From positions 5,518,001 through 5,582,000 of the forward strand of contig NZ_JBCJKP010000001.1 of NCBI RefSeq assembly GCF_039503195.1: a DNA stretch of 64,000 nucleotides, in the 5' to 3' direction. This DNA comes from Streptomyces mirabilis. Lineage in GTDB: Bacteria; Actinomycetota; Actinomycetes; Streptomycetales; Streptomycetaceae. This document shows, piece after piece, positions 1 through 8,161 of this stretch (its first letter is position 1; each line of letters opens with the position of its first letter). A program made the position numbers and the translations under genes. Under the pieces are notes generated by a model. The model was given only the letters and a program-made list of their open reading frames with translations, had not been told where the DNA came from and made no database searches.

Positions 1-67
1 GTCGGAGGAGGCGGGGGAGGAGGTGTGGGGCACGGCCTGCGGTTCCTCGGAGTCGGGTACGTGGGGG

Positions 68-120
68 GTGCGGGCGGGCGGGGGAGCCGGGACCTGAACA
101 CCCGGCTCCCCCGCCCGCAC
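68..120 (-). terminator. GC-rich hairpin after the L,D-transpeptidase gene
   Basis: A near-perfect inverted repeat of about 20 bp per arm with a loop of about 9 bases starts 3 bp past the stop codon of the minus-strand L,D-transpeptidase. There is no T-run, as is common for actinobacterial terminators. Bases 1-67 show no supportable gene. Confidence 0.6.
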
Positions 121-122
121 GC

Positions 123-1091
123 TCACTTCAGCGCGCTGCCGGCCCGCCACTGGGCCCAGTCCGCGTTCCAGTCGCCGTAGCCGTAGCCGTAGCCGTAGCC
201 GTAGCCGTAGCCGTTGCCCACGGCCACCGTGTCCTTGGAGCCGACGACGGTGATGACGTCGCCGGGGATGACCTCGTCGTAGAACTTCCTGGCGGTGCCG
301 TCCGTCGCGAGTCCGACGCACCCGTGGGTGACGTTCTGGTGCCCGGCGTACGTATGGGCCTTCGGGTTCTGGTGGAGGTAGGTCCCGGAGGTGGTGAGGT
401 GGACGGCGTAGGAGCAATAGCCCGCGTAGGCGTCGCCGTAGCCGACGGTCTGCGAGTTCATGAAGACCTTGGTCGCCTTGTCGGAGACGACCATCGTGCC
501 GTTCCAGGTGTCCATGCCAGGGGCGCCCGCGGTGATGGGCACGTTCCGGGTCTGCCCGTCCTTGACGACTCTCATCATGTGCGTGCGCTCGTCGACGGTG
601 GCGACGAGCGAACGGCCCACGGTGAAGGGCCGGGTGATGCCCGAGCCCGCCCGGACGGTGACCGCGGTGCCCGGGGCCTCGTACGCGCGCGGCCGGAAGT
701 CCACCCGCTGTCCTTCCAGCAGATTGCGGTCCTTCACCCAGCTCCAGGAGCCCTCGACATCCGCGTCGACCTTCAACTGCCGCTCCACCTCGGCGCGTTC
801 ACCGGCCGGTATCGCGTGGTCGAAGGTCACGGACATCGGCATGCCGACGCCCACGGTCTGCCCGTCGGCGATGCTGATGTGCGCGCCGGTCAGCTTCGCG
901 AGGGGTGTCGTTTTGACGGGCCGGGTGGTCGGCGTCCGACCGGCCGTCGTGTCCGGCTTCGCCGCCGTGTCCACCTCGGTGTCCGCGCTCCCGGTCACCG
1001 CCCCCTTCGAGCAGCCGGCGAGTGCGAGCGCGCACAGGGTGGCCACCGTCCAACCGGCCGCGATACGACGGCTCCTGGCTCTCCTGGTCAT
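123..1091 (-). CDS. L,D-transpeptidase lipoprotein (YkuD domain)
   Basis: Extracytoplasmic enzyme expected to form 3-3 peptidoglycan cross-links. The chosen start gives 322 aa with a basic N-terminus, a hydrophobic core and a lipobox LAGC (Cys27), so it should be a membrane-anchored lipoprotein; the longer frame adds an implausible 25-residue extension. An Ig-like domain (about 65-160) precedes a YkuD domain (about 161-285) ending in the catalytic THGCVGL motif with Cys258. This is the layout of mycobacterial LdtMt2-type enzymes. The C-terminus carries an unusual (YG)n run followed by a Trp-rich tail. It is transcribed divergently from an ECF sigma operon whose second protein has a related but apparently dead domain, suggesting a shared cell-wall response. 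Confidence 0.9.
   Translation of the reverse strand: MTRRARSRRIAAGWTVATLCALALAGCSKGAVTGSADTEVDTAAKPDTTAGRTPTTRPVKTTPLAKLTGAHISIADGQTVGVGMPMSVTFDHAIPAGERAEVERQLKVDADVEGSWSWVKDRNLLEGQRVDFRPRAYEAPGTAVTVRAGSGITRPFTVGRSLVATVDERTHMMRVVKDGQTRNVPITAGAPGMDTWNGTMVVSDKATKVFMNSQTVGYGDAYAGYCSYAVHLTTSGTYLHQNPKAHTYAGHQNVTHGCVGLATDGTARKFYDEVIPGDVITVVGSKDTVAVGNGYGYGYGYGYGYGDWNADWAQWRAGSALK
175..216 (-). repeat. Hexanucleotide repeat coding for a Tyr-Gly run
   Basis: Six perfect copies of CCGTAG (plus strand) and one variant encode the Tyr-Gly repeat near the C-terminus of the L,D-transpeptidase. The unit is a multiple of three, so copy-number slippage would change tail length without breaking the frame. Confidence 0.9.
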
Positions 1092-1225
1092 CCTGATCCC
1101 CCTGCGGTGTGTTTCGATGTGCGGCGTACGGGACCTGTACGCACGGCACGGACCGCCGGGTTGCACGGGGCGGTTGAAATTCCGAAGTCTTCGGCGGGGG
1201 CACGACCGAGGAAGAGACGGGGGGC
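1092..1225. promoter_or_regulatory. Divergent promoter region with a 13-bp palindrome
   Basis: This 134-bp gap separates the divergent L,D-transpeptidase and sigma-factor genes and must hold both promoters. At 1182-1194, 32 bp before the sigma start, lies a perfect palindrome CCGAAG-T-CTTCGG, which could be an operator or part of the sigma-dependent promoter. No confident -35/-10 pair was assigned. Confidence 0.4.
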
Positions 1226-1837
1226 ATGACCGAGGAAGAGTTCGACGCGTTCTACGCCGCCGCGTTCCCCCGGCTGACCGGTCAGCTGTACGCGTTCACC
1301 GGGGACCACGGCGAGGCGCAGGACGTCGTCCAGGAGGCGTTCGTCCGCGCCTGGGACCGGCGGCGGGAGTTCCTCGCCGAAGGGGCGCCGGAGGCGTGGA
1401 TACGGACCGTGGCGATGCGGCTCGCGGTGAGCCGCTGGCGTCGCGCGCGCCGCTGGCTGGAACTCGTCCGCCGCACCCCGCCGCCCGAGCACACGCCGGG
1501 CCCCGACCCCGAGCGCACCGCGCTGGTGGCCGCGTTGCGCACGCTGCCCGAGGCGCAGCGGATGGCGCTGGTCCTGCACCATCTGTGCGACCTCAGTGTC
1601 GAGCAGGTAGCCTCCGAAACCGGTGCCCCCGTGGGCACGGTCAAGGCCCGGCTGTCCCGCGGCCGGGCGGCGCTGGCGCGGACGCTGGCGACGGCGGACG
1701 AGTGGGAGACCGTCGACGGGGGCAGGAAGAGCGCGGACAGGGCGAAGCCGTCCGCCGGCTCCCCGGACGCGCCGCGCTCCGCGCGCTTGCTGAATCCGAC
1801 GGACGAGGGGAAGAGGGAGGACGACCGTGTCCGATGA
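1226..1837 (+). CDS. ECF RNA polymerase sigma factor
   Basis: A 203-residue ECF sigma factor. Region 2 is visible at the N-terminus (FDAFYAAAFPRLTGQLYAFT, then EAQDVVQEAFVRAWDRR) and region 4 around residues 100-150 (LPEAQRMALVLHHL, then VEQVASETGAPVGTVKARLSRGR as the helix-turn-helix). It should direct polymerase to a small extracytoplasmic-stress regulon. The stop codon overlaps the next gene by 11 bp, so the two are translationally coupled; the partner has a single membrane segment as expected for an anti-sigma factor. The ATG follows a purine-rich GACGGGGGG stretch. Confidence 0.92.
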   Translation: MTEEEFDAFYAAAFPRLTGQLYAFTGDHGEAQDVVQEAFVRAWDRRREFLAEGAPEAWIRTVAMRLAVSRWRRARRWLELVRRTPPPEHTPGPDPERTALVAALRTLPEAQRMALVLHHLCDLSVEQVASETGAPVGTVKARLSRGRAALARTLATADEWETVDGGRKSADRAKPSAGSPDAPRSARLLNPTDEGKREDDRVR

Positions 1838-2609
1838 ACTCGCCTCCGGCCTGCGAGAGTTGGCCCAGGACGCCGAGACTCCCCCGTCGATGTCCGGCGC
1901 CGAGATCCGGCTGCGTGCCGTACGCCGCAGGCGCCGCCGTTTTCGATGGACCGCCGTGACCGTCGCCGGTGCCTGCGCCGCCGCGAGCCTGGCCCTGGTC
2001 GTGGCCCTGAACCTGACCGGCGGCGACCGCGAGGACCGCCCCTCCCCGGCCGCGAGCCCCACCGCCCCGCCCAGCACCCCCTCCCCGGCCGCGCCCGACG
2101 CCACCGTCGACCTCTCGCGGCGCATGCTGACGGTCGCGGGCCGTGACCTGCCGATCTCCTCCGGTTCCGTCCGCTACCCAACGGCCACGGGACGGATGAT
2201 GGTCGTCACGAAGGACAGCGTCAGGACGCTGTCCTTGTTCGCGGGCAAGGACTTGCAGAAAGTGGCCTGGGTGATCGGCCTGCGTGCCGCCGACGGGACG
2301 ACGAACTTCGTCGGAACCCTCACGAGCGACGAGAAGGCCCCCGGGAACTACGACGTCACGACCGGATGGATCGGCCTGCGCCGCGCGGACGCGGTATGGC
2401 TGTACAAGCAGTTGGAGCCGGGCGCGGTGATCGAGATCAGGGGCGCGACCACCCCGACCCCGGCGACGGACCTGTCGCCGTCGGCGACCGTGGGCACGGT
2501 CCTGCCGGGCGGCACCGGCGGCGCCGCGACCTATCCCGGTCGGACCGCCGACACGCCCGCGCCGTCCGTGCCCACAGAGCCGTCCGTGGTGGCGGTTCCG
2601 GCCGGGTAG
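1827..2609 (+). CDS. Membrane protein with degenerate L,D-transpeptidase-like domain; candidate anti-sigma factor
   Basis: 260 aa, GTG start inside the sigma gene. A cytoplasmic stretch with an Arg-rich segment (31-40) is followed by one membrane helix (41-62), a Pro/Ser/Ala linker (65-92) and an outer domain (93-208). That domain reads like the YkuD domain of the divergent neighbour: ATVD and RDLPISSG match ATVD and RNVPITAG, and TGWIGL (179-184) stands where the enzyme has HGCVGL, with matching flanks (VIEIRG versus VITVVG). The catalytic His and Cys are absent, so it should not be an enzyme. Operon position behind an ECF sigma factor suggests a membrane anti-sigma or sensor; that role is inferred. 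Confidence 0.75.
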   Translation: MSDELASGLRELAQDAETPPSMSGAEIRLRAVRRRRRRFRWTAVTVAGACAAASLALVVALNLTGGDREDRPSPAASPTAPPSTPSPAAPDATVDLSRRMLTVAGRDLPISSGSVRYPTATGRMMVVTKDSVRTLSLFAGKDLQKVAWVIGLRAADGTTNFVGTLTSDEKAPGNYDVTTGWIGLRRADAVWLYKQLEPGAVIEIRGATTPTPATDLSPSATVGTVLPGGTGGAATYPGRTADTPAPSVPTEPSVVAVPAG

Positions 2610-2680
2610 GTGCCGTCGTTGCGCCGAACCGAGTACGGGGGTTCGGGGTTGGAGCCCCGTCCTGGTGTCGGGCGCCGGGG

Positions 2681-3682
2681 TCAGCCCTCCTGGGCGGTGT
2701 CGGCGGTGTCGGCGGTGTCGGCCGTATCGGCTGTATCGGCTGTATCGGCCGTGTCGGCCGTGGTGTTGTCGGTGTCGGCGGGGCTTTCGGTGAGGGGTTC
2801 GGTGGGTCTGCCGGTGAGGGGGTTGACCGGCGTGGTGGTGGGGTCGACCGGCATGGTGGTGGGGTCGACCGGCGCGGTGGTGGGGGTGGCCGGCGCGGTG
2901 GTGGGGGGTCGGCCCGCCAGGACGTCCTGGAGTCGTTGCGTACCGACCTGGACGGCCTGCCGGGTGGAGTCCTGTGCCGCTCCGCCGAGCCCGCCGTTGG
3001 TGAGGGAGACCGCCCGGTCCCCGACCCGCACGGCGGCGAAGTCCAGCGTCAGCATCGGCGCCGCGCCGGAACCGTCACCGGCGTTGGCGGCCGACGCACC
3101 GCTCATCGTCAGCCGCAGCCCCTCCCGCGCATCGCCCACCCCGGGCAACACCGACGGCGCGACCGTCACGTTGACCCGCCCACCCCGCACGTCCGTGGAC
3201 GTGAACTGCGCGCACTTCGAGGGCAGCGTCCGCAACCAGGCCAGCTTGGCGTCCACCTCCGAAGGAGCGGCGTACGCGGCGACCTGATAGCGCAGTTGCG
3301 CCGCGTTGCCGCTCTCGTCGAGGCCCACGACGGCCCGGGCACCCGTCGGCTCGCCCAGCAGATCCTCGGCGTACAGACCGTCGAGCAGCCGCTGACAGTC
3401 CGGCGCGTCCGTCCTGGTCTTGAGGAGCCCGTCCCGCCAGGTCGCCCCGCCCTGTGTCGCGGACCAGCGACCGCCCAGCTCGCCCTGGGTGATCAGCGCG
3501 GCCGAGGCCTGGGCGTCGGTGAGGGAGGGGGTGGTGGAGGTGGCGGGCGGCACGACGGACGGCGCGTCCGCGGGTCTCATGGCGCCGTGCAACGAGCACG
3601 CGGACGCCGACACCAGGACGCCCGCGGTCAGGGCGCGGGTGAGGAGACGGTACGGACCGCTCGGACCGGTCGGAACCTTCAT
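2681..3682 (-). CDS. Secreted lipoprotein with Asp-Thr-Ala repeat tail
   Basis: 333 aa from an internal ATG that places a good signal peptide at the N-terminus (RALTAGVLVSASACS, lipobox SAC). The central part (about 60-250) has no motif I recognise. The C-terminus is Thr/Pro-rich with VDPTTTPVN-type repeats and then a (DTA)n run generated by 9-bp repeats. It is convergent with the sigma/pseudo-transpeptidase operon. Probably a surface-exposed lipoprotein of unknown function. Confidence 0.75.
   Translation of the reverse strand: MKVPTGPSGPYRLLTRALTAGVLVSASACSLHGAMRPADAPSVVPPATSTTPSLTDAQASAALITQGELGGRWSATQGGATWRDGLLKTRTDAPDCQRLLDGLYAEDLLGEPTGARAVVGLDESGNAAQLRYQVAAYAAPSEVDAKLAWLRTLPSKCAQFTSTDVRGGRVNVTVAPSVLPGVGDAREGLRLTMSGASAANAGDGSGAAPMLTLDFAAVRVGDRAVSLTNGGLGGAAQDSTRQAVQVGTQRLQDVLAGRPPTTAPATPTTAPVDPTTMPVDPTTTPVNPLTGRPTEPLTESPADTDNTTADTADTADTADTADTADTADTAQEG
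2691..2765 (-). repeat. 9-bp tandem repeats coding for (Asp-Thr-Ala)n
   Basis: About eight imperfect copies of a 9-bp unit (GCGGTGTCG / GCTGTATCG on the plus strand) encode the acidic Asp-Thr-Ala tail of the lipoprotein. The first and last copies are diverged, suggesting recent expansion in the middle. Confidence 0.85.
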
Positions 3683-3866
3683 GGCGGGGGCCTCCAGGGG
3701 GCGGACGCGCGAGTGTCCCTCCCACGCCACCACCGGGCCCGGCGGCCCACCAGTCGCACCGGGCCGTCCGGGTGAGCGGCCCGGCCGATCACCCCGCCAC
3801 TGCCCGCGGGACCGCCCCGGCGAGGCTCTGCGGGCACATATCTGTCATGACCGTGGTAGAAAATGG

Positions 3867-3890
3867 GCCGCCGTCCGGGCGGTTTTTTTA
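3867..3890 (+). terminator. Orphan intrinsic terminator upstream of the cold-shock gene
   Basis: CCGCC, loop GTCC, GGCGG, then seven T residues: a textbook plus-strand terminator about 230 bp before the cold-shock start codon. The region 3683-4115 contains no plausible CDS, so this terminates either a short untranslated RNA or read-through. Confidence 0.55.
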
Positions 3891-3956
3891 TTCCCCGAAG
3901 TGGGGTGAGATAGTGCGCCGCCCTTCGGGAGCCGCACGTGCTAGTGTCGATATCAG

Positions 3957-4115
3957 TTGCAGTTGTGGTTCCCAAAGTCTTGGAGCGTACTTTCCGGTCC
4001 GTACCGGTTGGTCGCTTCTGAATTATCCGGAAGTTTTTCCGGATGGGGCAATCATTGCGGCGACGCGGACCCGCACAGTGTGGGTCCTCGAGCTTTGCCC
4101 CGAAGGAGATTTGAC
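3957..4115 (+). promoter_or_regulatory. Long leader (5' UTR) of the cold-shock gene
   Basis: About 160 bp of unusually AT-rich, non-coding DNA precedes the cold-shock start codon. Long structured leaders are typical of cold-shock mRNAs and act in temperature-dependent translation. The AAGGAGA ribosome site lies just before the ATG. The transcription start was not located. Confidence 0.45.
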
Positions 4116-4319
4116 ATGGCTACTGGCACCGTGAAGTGGTTCAACGCGGAAAAGGGCTTCGGCTTCATCGAGCAGGACGGCGGCGGCGCCGACGTCTTCG
4201 CCCACTACTCGAACATCGCCACCCAGGGCTTCCGTGAGCTCCAGGAAGGCCAGAAGGTGACCTTCGACGTCACGCAGGGCCAGAAGGGCCCGCAGGCGGA
4301 GAACATCGTCCCCGCCTAG
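4116..4319 (+). CDS. Cold-shock protein (CspA family)
   Basis: 67-aa single cold-shock domain, the full length for the family, with RNP1 KGFGFI and RNP2 DVFAHY. Binds single-stranded RNA/DNA as an RNA chaperone. ATG preceded by a near-consensus AAGGAGA. It is followed by a strong terminator (4364-4418), so it is mostly monocistronic. Similar small Csp genes are present in several copies in streptomycetes. Confidence 0.97.
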   Translation: MATGTVKWFNAEKGFGFIEQDGGGADVFAHYSNIATQGFRELQEGQKVTFDVTQGQKGPQAENIVPA

Positions 4320-4363
4320 TCCGGGACCTGCTGACGCCTGACTTCTGAGTCGGCCGACGCTTA

Positions 4364-4418
4364 CAGGTGGCCGGGACCTGCACCATGAGGTGCGGGCCCC
4401 GGCCACCTGCTTTTTTCT
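4364..4418 (+). terminator. Rho-independent terminator of the cold-shock gene
   Basis: A 20-bp-class inverted repeat (arms begin CAGGTGGCCGGG and end CCCCGGCCACCTG, loop ATGA region) is followed directly by a run of six T. It lies 45 bp after the cold-shock stop. Confidence 0.92.
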
Positions 4419-4563
4419 TCCGTCCGGGTCGGCCCCGGTTCAGCCCCGCCGTTCCCGGTCGTCCCGGATTGAATTTCCGGCGAATTTTCTGGCCGCTGTG
4501 CCCACTTTCCGCTCCGCCGTGCCCACCTTCCGGCGCCGTGAAACTTCATCCCGCGGAGACACC

Positions 4564-4842
4564 ATGCGTTGTGTGATCGCCCGTTTCCCCTTCGACCTCA
4601 TCAAGAGTGAGGTCGAGCACTCGATGGCGGGCCGCGAGCCCGAACCCGTCACCAGCGCGTCCGTGGCCATCGGCCCGCACTCCTACCCCGTCAAGCAGGT
4701 CGGGGAGGTCATCACCAAGCAGGACCGCCGTGACTTCACCGAGCTCGAGGTCGCCCGCGCCCTCACCCGTCTGGGCTTCGTCTGCCACCCTGTTGTCACC
4801 CCGACCCGCTCAGCCGTCCCCAGCTGGGCCGAGACCGCGTAA
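4564..4842 (+). CDS. Small conserved protein downstream of cold-shock gene
   Basis: 92 aa (MRCVIARFPFDLIKSEVEHSM...). As I recall, short proteins of this type with the PVKQVG and QDRRDF patterns occur next to cold-shock genes in streptomycetes; their function is unknown. The terminator between the two genes suggests separate or read-through transcription. No signal peptide or membrane segment is visible. Confidence 0.8.
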   Translation: MRCVIARFPFDLIKSEVEHSMAGREPEPVTSASVAIGPHSYPVKQVGEVITKQDRRDFTELEVARALTRLGFVCHPVVTPTRSAVPSWAETA

Positions 4843-4914
4843 CACCCCGTTCGGCCCAGCAGCTCCGGGCCCTTCTCCGGACCGGCCGGACCGGCGCGGC
4901 CGAAGAAGGTCTCC

Positions 4915-5808
4915 TCAGCCCTTCGTCCACGGGGCGCCGGGGACGACCGTCCGCACCCTCGTCGCCACGAAGTCCACCGTCGCGTAGTGGCCCGGCGACA
5001 TCCGGGCCGTGACACGGCGGAGATTGCCGTCGGCGTCGATCCAGTAGGTGAGAGTGGAGTCGTCAGCGGGGCTCGCGGAGACGCTCGGGGTGGGGCGCGG
5101 GCCGGAGAAGACGCCGTAACCGTGGCCGTCCAGACGCTCGTCGCGCAGCCACAACGGACCCGAACGGGCGAGGAGCGCCGCGTCGTCGGGCCGGTCCGCG
5201 GCCACGGACACCACCAGGCGCAGGGCTCGGTCCAGGGGCGCCGTGGAGTAGGGGCGGCGGGTCCACTCCTCGCGCTTGAGGGTGCCGGCCCTGCGGACGG
5301 CCTGCGCGGCGGTCGTCACGATGTCCGGAGCGGGGGGCCTGGTCATCGTTCGGCCGGGCTCGGCGCCGGGCGCCGCAGCCGGCGGGCGGGCCACGGCGAT
5401 GCCCTCCAGGTCCCAGGCGAGCAGGCCCTGCACGGTCCGGGTGTCGTCGACGATCTCGTAGGCGCCCACGGCCCGGTGCACATGGTGGTCGACCACCGCA
5501 CGCACCGTGATCGTCCCGTCTCCCGTCTCCGCCGCGGGCAGCCGCACCGTCACCTCCGCAGGACTCGCCTCGTACGCGCGGAAGCGGGCCAGTGCCATGC
5601 GCTGGGCCTCGTCCGCCGAGACCGGGTGCGGGGACGCGCCGCCGTTGCCGGGGAGCAGCAGCAGGAGAGCGGTCAGGGCGCCCGCCAGCGCCGTCGTGGC
5701 CGCGATCGCCGCCACCCAGATCTTCTTGCGCGGCTCGCGCGGCTTGCCCGGCTCGCGCGGTGGTTGCGGCACGGGGAGCTCGTGAGGCTCGTGAGGAGAG
5801 AAGCGCAT
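4915..5808 (-). CDS. Membrane-anchored hypothetical protein
   Basis: 297 aa from the ATG at MRFSPHEPHE; a longer frame to 5874 exists but adds no recognisable sequence. A Pro/Arg-rich cytoplasmic tail is followed by one membrane helix (about 29-51) and a large extracytoplasmic region with a YWIDADGNLRRV segment near the end, reminiscent of beta-rich lipoprotein folds. No catalytic motif is recognised. Confidence 0.7.
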   Translation of the reverse strand: MRFSPHEPHELPVPQPPREPGKPREPRKKIWVAAIAATTALAGALTALLLLLPGNGGASPHPVSADEAQRMALARFRAYEASPAEVTVRLPAAETGDGTITVRAVVDHHVHRAVGAYEIVDDTRTVQGLLAWDLEGIAVARPPAAAPGAEPGRTMTRPPAPDIVTTAAQAVRRAGTLKREEWTRRPYSTAPLDRALRLVVSVAADRPDDAALLARSGPLWLRDERLDGHGYGVFSGPRPTPSVSASPADDSTLTYWIDADGNLRRVTARMSPGHYATVDFVATRVRTVVPGAPWTKG

Positions 5809-5897
5809 GCTTGTCTCTACCTGCGGGCGGGCTCTCCACCGGTCGACTCCGCTGGACGGGCCGCTCCGGGTCACTCTCCCGGGGGAGGCGGGCGGGG

Positions 5898-6320
5898 CTA
5901 CACCGCCAGGATCGCCCGGACCGTCTTGCCGCCGACGCCCGTGTTGACGACCTCGAAGCGGTGGGCGAGGTGCTGGACCATCGCGAGACCGCGGCCGCTT
6001 TCGGCGTCGGTGTCCACCAGGCCGACCCGGGGGCGGCCGGGGCTGTCGTCATGGACCTCGACGGTCACCTCGCCGCCCTGTCCCAGCTGCAGCCGCAGGC
6101 GGCAGCCCGTACGGCCGTGCCGGACGGCGTTGGCGACGAGCTCCGAAGCGATGAGCGTGGCGTCGTCGACCTGGTCGGCGGTCGGCGCCGCCGTCCGCGG
6201 ACGCGGACGGGTCAGGAACGCCGAGGTCAACCGGCGGGCCCTGCCTGCCGAAACGGCCGCGCGCGGCAGGGTGTACTCCACGCGGGCGGTCAGTCGGACG
6301 GCGCGCTGGTGCGCACGCAT
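5898..6320 (-). CDS. RsbW-like ATP-binding regulator (HATPase fold)
   Basis: 140 aa. The GHKL ATPase motifs are present: N-box ELVANAVRHG, G1 VEVHDDSPGRP and G2 ESGRGLAMVQ. Such stand-alone kinases act as anti-sigma/anti-anti-sigma switch proteins in streptomycetes. The ATG is chosen because GGGAGGGG lies upstream and the longer frame adds 42 residues of low-quality sequence. No cognate sigma or antagonist lies next to it. Confidence 0.85.
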   Translation of the reverse strand: MRAHQRAVRLTARVEYTLPRAAVSAGRARRLTSAFLTRPRPRTAAPTADQVDDATLIASELVANAVRHGRTGCRLRLQLGQGGEVTVEVHDDSPGRPRVGLVDTDAESGRGLAMVQHLAHRFEVVNTGVGGKTVRAILAV

Positions 6321-6519
6321 GACAACCTCACTTCCCCTCCCAGGACAACCGGTACCCGGCGACCGGACCCCCGCCGGCCGGGACCCGCGCACATGGTGCG
6401 CGGCCGGTCCTGCCTTCGGGTGATGCCCGCCCCCGGCGATCGGCAACCAGGGGCGGAGGTCACAAAGCCGCCAAGGATGTACAGAGTTGCTGGTGGTTCA
6501 CGGCAGAGTTGCCCGGGGT

Positions 6520-6981
6520 TCACGGCCCGTTGCCGAGGAGGCGGAAGTCCGCGTAGTCGAAGCCGGGGGCCACCACGCAGCTGACCAGGACTTCTCGGTC
6601 GCCGGTCGGGCGGGCGGACTGCCAGACGTGGCCGGGGACCAGGACCTGCGGGCGCTCGCCGCTTTCCAGGGCGGGGCCCAGACGGAGGACCGCCGGCTCC
6701 GCGTCCGGGGCTTCGCCGTCGCCGCCGAGGAGCAGGTCGAGGGGGCCGCCGCGGTGCCACAGCCACAGTTCGTCGGAGCGGACCGTGTGCCAGGCGCTGG
6801 TCTCCCCGGGGGACAGCAGGAAGTAGATGGCGGTGGCGGCGGCCCGGGGACCGGGGTAGCCGTCGGGGTGGAAGTCCCGCGCAGCCCTCCACGTCTCCAC
6901 GAACCAGCCGCCCTCGGGATGCCTCCGCATGCCCAGTGCGGCGGCCGTCGCCGGTTTCTCCGGATCGGTGCTCGTGTTCAC
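6520..6981 (-). CDS. Cupin-like protein (DUF985 family)
   Basis: 153 aa single-domain beta-barrel protein. The family-typical N-terminus (MRRHPEGGWFVETW) and the cupin motif IYFLLSPGETSAWHTVRSDELWLWH are visible, with a second half ending CVVAPGFDYADFRLL. Related proteins bind small ligands, but the substrate is unknown. It lies downstream of modABC in the same direction with about 95 bp between, so read-through is possible. Confidence 0.85.
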   Translation of the reverse strand: MNTSTDPEKPATAAALGMRRHPEGGWFVETWRAARDFHPDGYPGPRAAATAIYFLLSPGETSAWHTVRSDELWLWHRGGPLDLLLGGDGEAPDAEPAVLRLGPALESGERPQVLVPGHVWQSARPTGDREVLVSCVVAPGFDYADFRLLGNGP

Positions 6982-7075
6982 TTTCCGTCCTTCCGTTCGA
7001 AAGTTCTCCGGCCGCTCCCGTGTCTCACAGGAGGAGTGCCCGGGAGGAGTGGCCCCTCCCCCTCTTCAGGCCCCG

Positions 7076-8161
7076 TCAGGCCGGATACGCGTGCGTCTGG
7101 GCGGCCTTCACCGTCGCCCAGACCGGCGCCCCGGTGTGCAGGTCGAGCTCGGCCGCGGCGACCGTCGTCAGGTCCGCGGCGAGCGCGAGCTCTCCGGTGA
7201 GGTCCGCGCGGATCTGGTCGCCGTGCGTCTCCAGGCCCGCGACCTCGCACCGCCAGAGGTTGCGCGCGCTGGAGCCGGTCGGACGGTCGCGGTACAGCGT
7301 GACGGCACTGGGCGGGAACGCCACGAAGACGGGCCCGGTCAGGTCCTCGGTCGTGGTGATCGCCGGACCCGTGTCCAGTCGTACGGTGTGGCCCTCGGCC
7401 GCGCCCCGGTAGAGGTTCAGGCCGACGAGCTGGGCGATGTAGTCCGTGCGCGGGTGGCGGGCGATGTCCGACGGTGTCCCCTCCTGGACCACCCGGCCGT
7501 GTTCGACGACGACCAGCCGGTCGGCGAGCACCATCGCGTCCAGCGGGTCGTGCGTCACGAGTACGGCGACGGCCTCGAAGTCGCTGAGGTGGCGCCGGAG
7601 TTGGGAGCGCACATCGAGGCGGGTGCGGGCGTCCAGCGCGGCGAGCGGCTCGTCGAGCAGGAGCAGCCGGGGGTGGGTGGCCAGCGCGCGGGCGAGCGCG
7701 ACGCGCTGCGCCTGTCCGCCGGACAGCCGGCGCGGCTTGGCGGCCGCGTGCTCGGCCAGCCCCATCCGGTCCAGCCACCGCGCGGCCCGCTCCCGCGCCG
7801 CCGCCTTCGGTACGCCCTGACAGCGCGGCCCGAACGCCACGTTGTCCAGGGCGGACAGGTGCGGGAAGAGCAGATAGTCCTGGAAGACGACGCCGACCGG
7901 GCGGGCCTCGGGCAGCGTACGCCCCAGGTCCGCGCCGTCCAGCCGGATCCGGCCGCCGTCGGACAACGGCGTGAGCCCCGCCAGCGCTCGCAGCGCGGTG
8001 CTCTTGCCCGCCCCGTTCGGCCCGAGCAGCGCGACGACGTCACCGGGCGCGGCGGCCAGGGCGATGTCGAGACGGAAGGCGTCGCGGTGGACCACCAGGT
8101 GGGCGTAGAGGCCCTTGTCGCAGGCGGAGGGCTTGCCCGGGGGAAGCGTCGGGTCCGTCAT
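7076..8161 (-). CDS. modC: Molybdate ABC transporter ATP-binding protein
   Basis: 361 aa. Walker A GPNGAGKST, signature LSGGQAQRVALARAL and Walker B LLLLDEPLAALD are intact, followed by a C-terminal Mop/TOBE domain (about 295-361) that binds molybdate or tungstate. Energises molybdate import with ModB and ModA. The ATG overlaps the modB stop by 4 bp (ATGA). The reading frame continues upstream through modB, but only this start is plausible. Confidence 0.95.
   Translation of the reverse strand: MTDPTLPPGKPSACDKGLYAHLVVHRDAFRLDIALAAAPGDVVALLGPNGAGKSTALRALAGLTPLSDGGRIRLDGADLGRTLPEARPVGVVFQDYLLFPHLSALDNVAFGPRCQGVPKAAARERAARWLDRMGLAEHAAAKPRRLSGGQAQRVALARALATHPRLLLLDEPLAALDARTRLDVRSQLRRHLSDFEAVAVLVTHDPLDAMVLADRLVVVEHGRVVQEGTPSDIARHPRTDYIAQLVGLNLYRGAAEGHTVRLDTGPAITTTEDLTGPVFVAFPPSAVTLYRDRPTGSSARNLWRCEVAGLETHGDQIRADLTGELALAADLTTVAAAELDLHTGAPVWATVKAAQTHAYPA

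Noticed and set aside
324..1229. Long plus-strand frame opposite the L,D-transpeptidase
   Set aside because: Codon use and composition are those of an antisense shadow; no domain or ribosome site.
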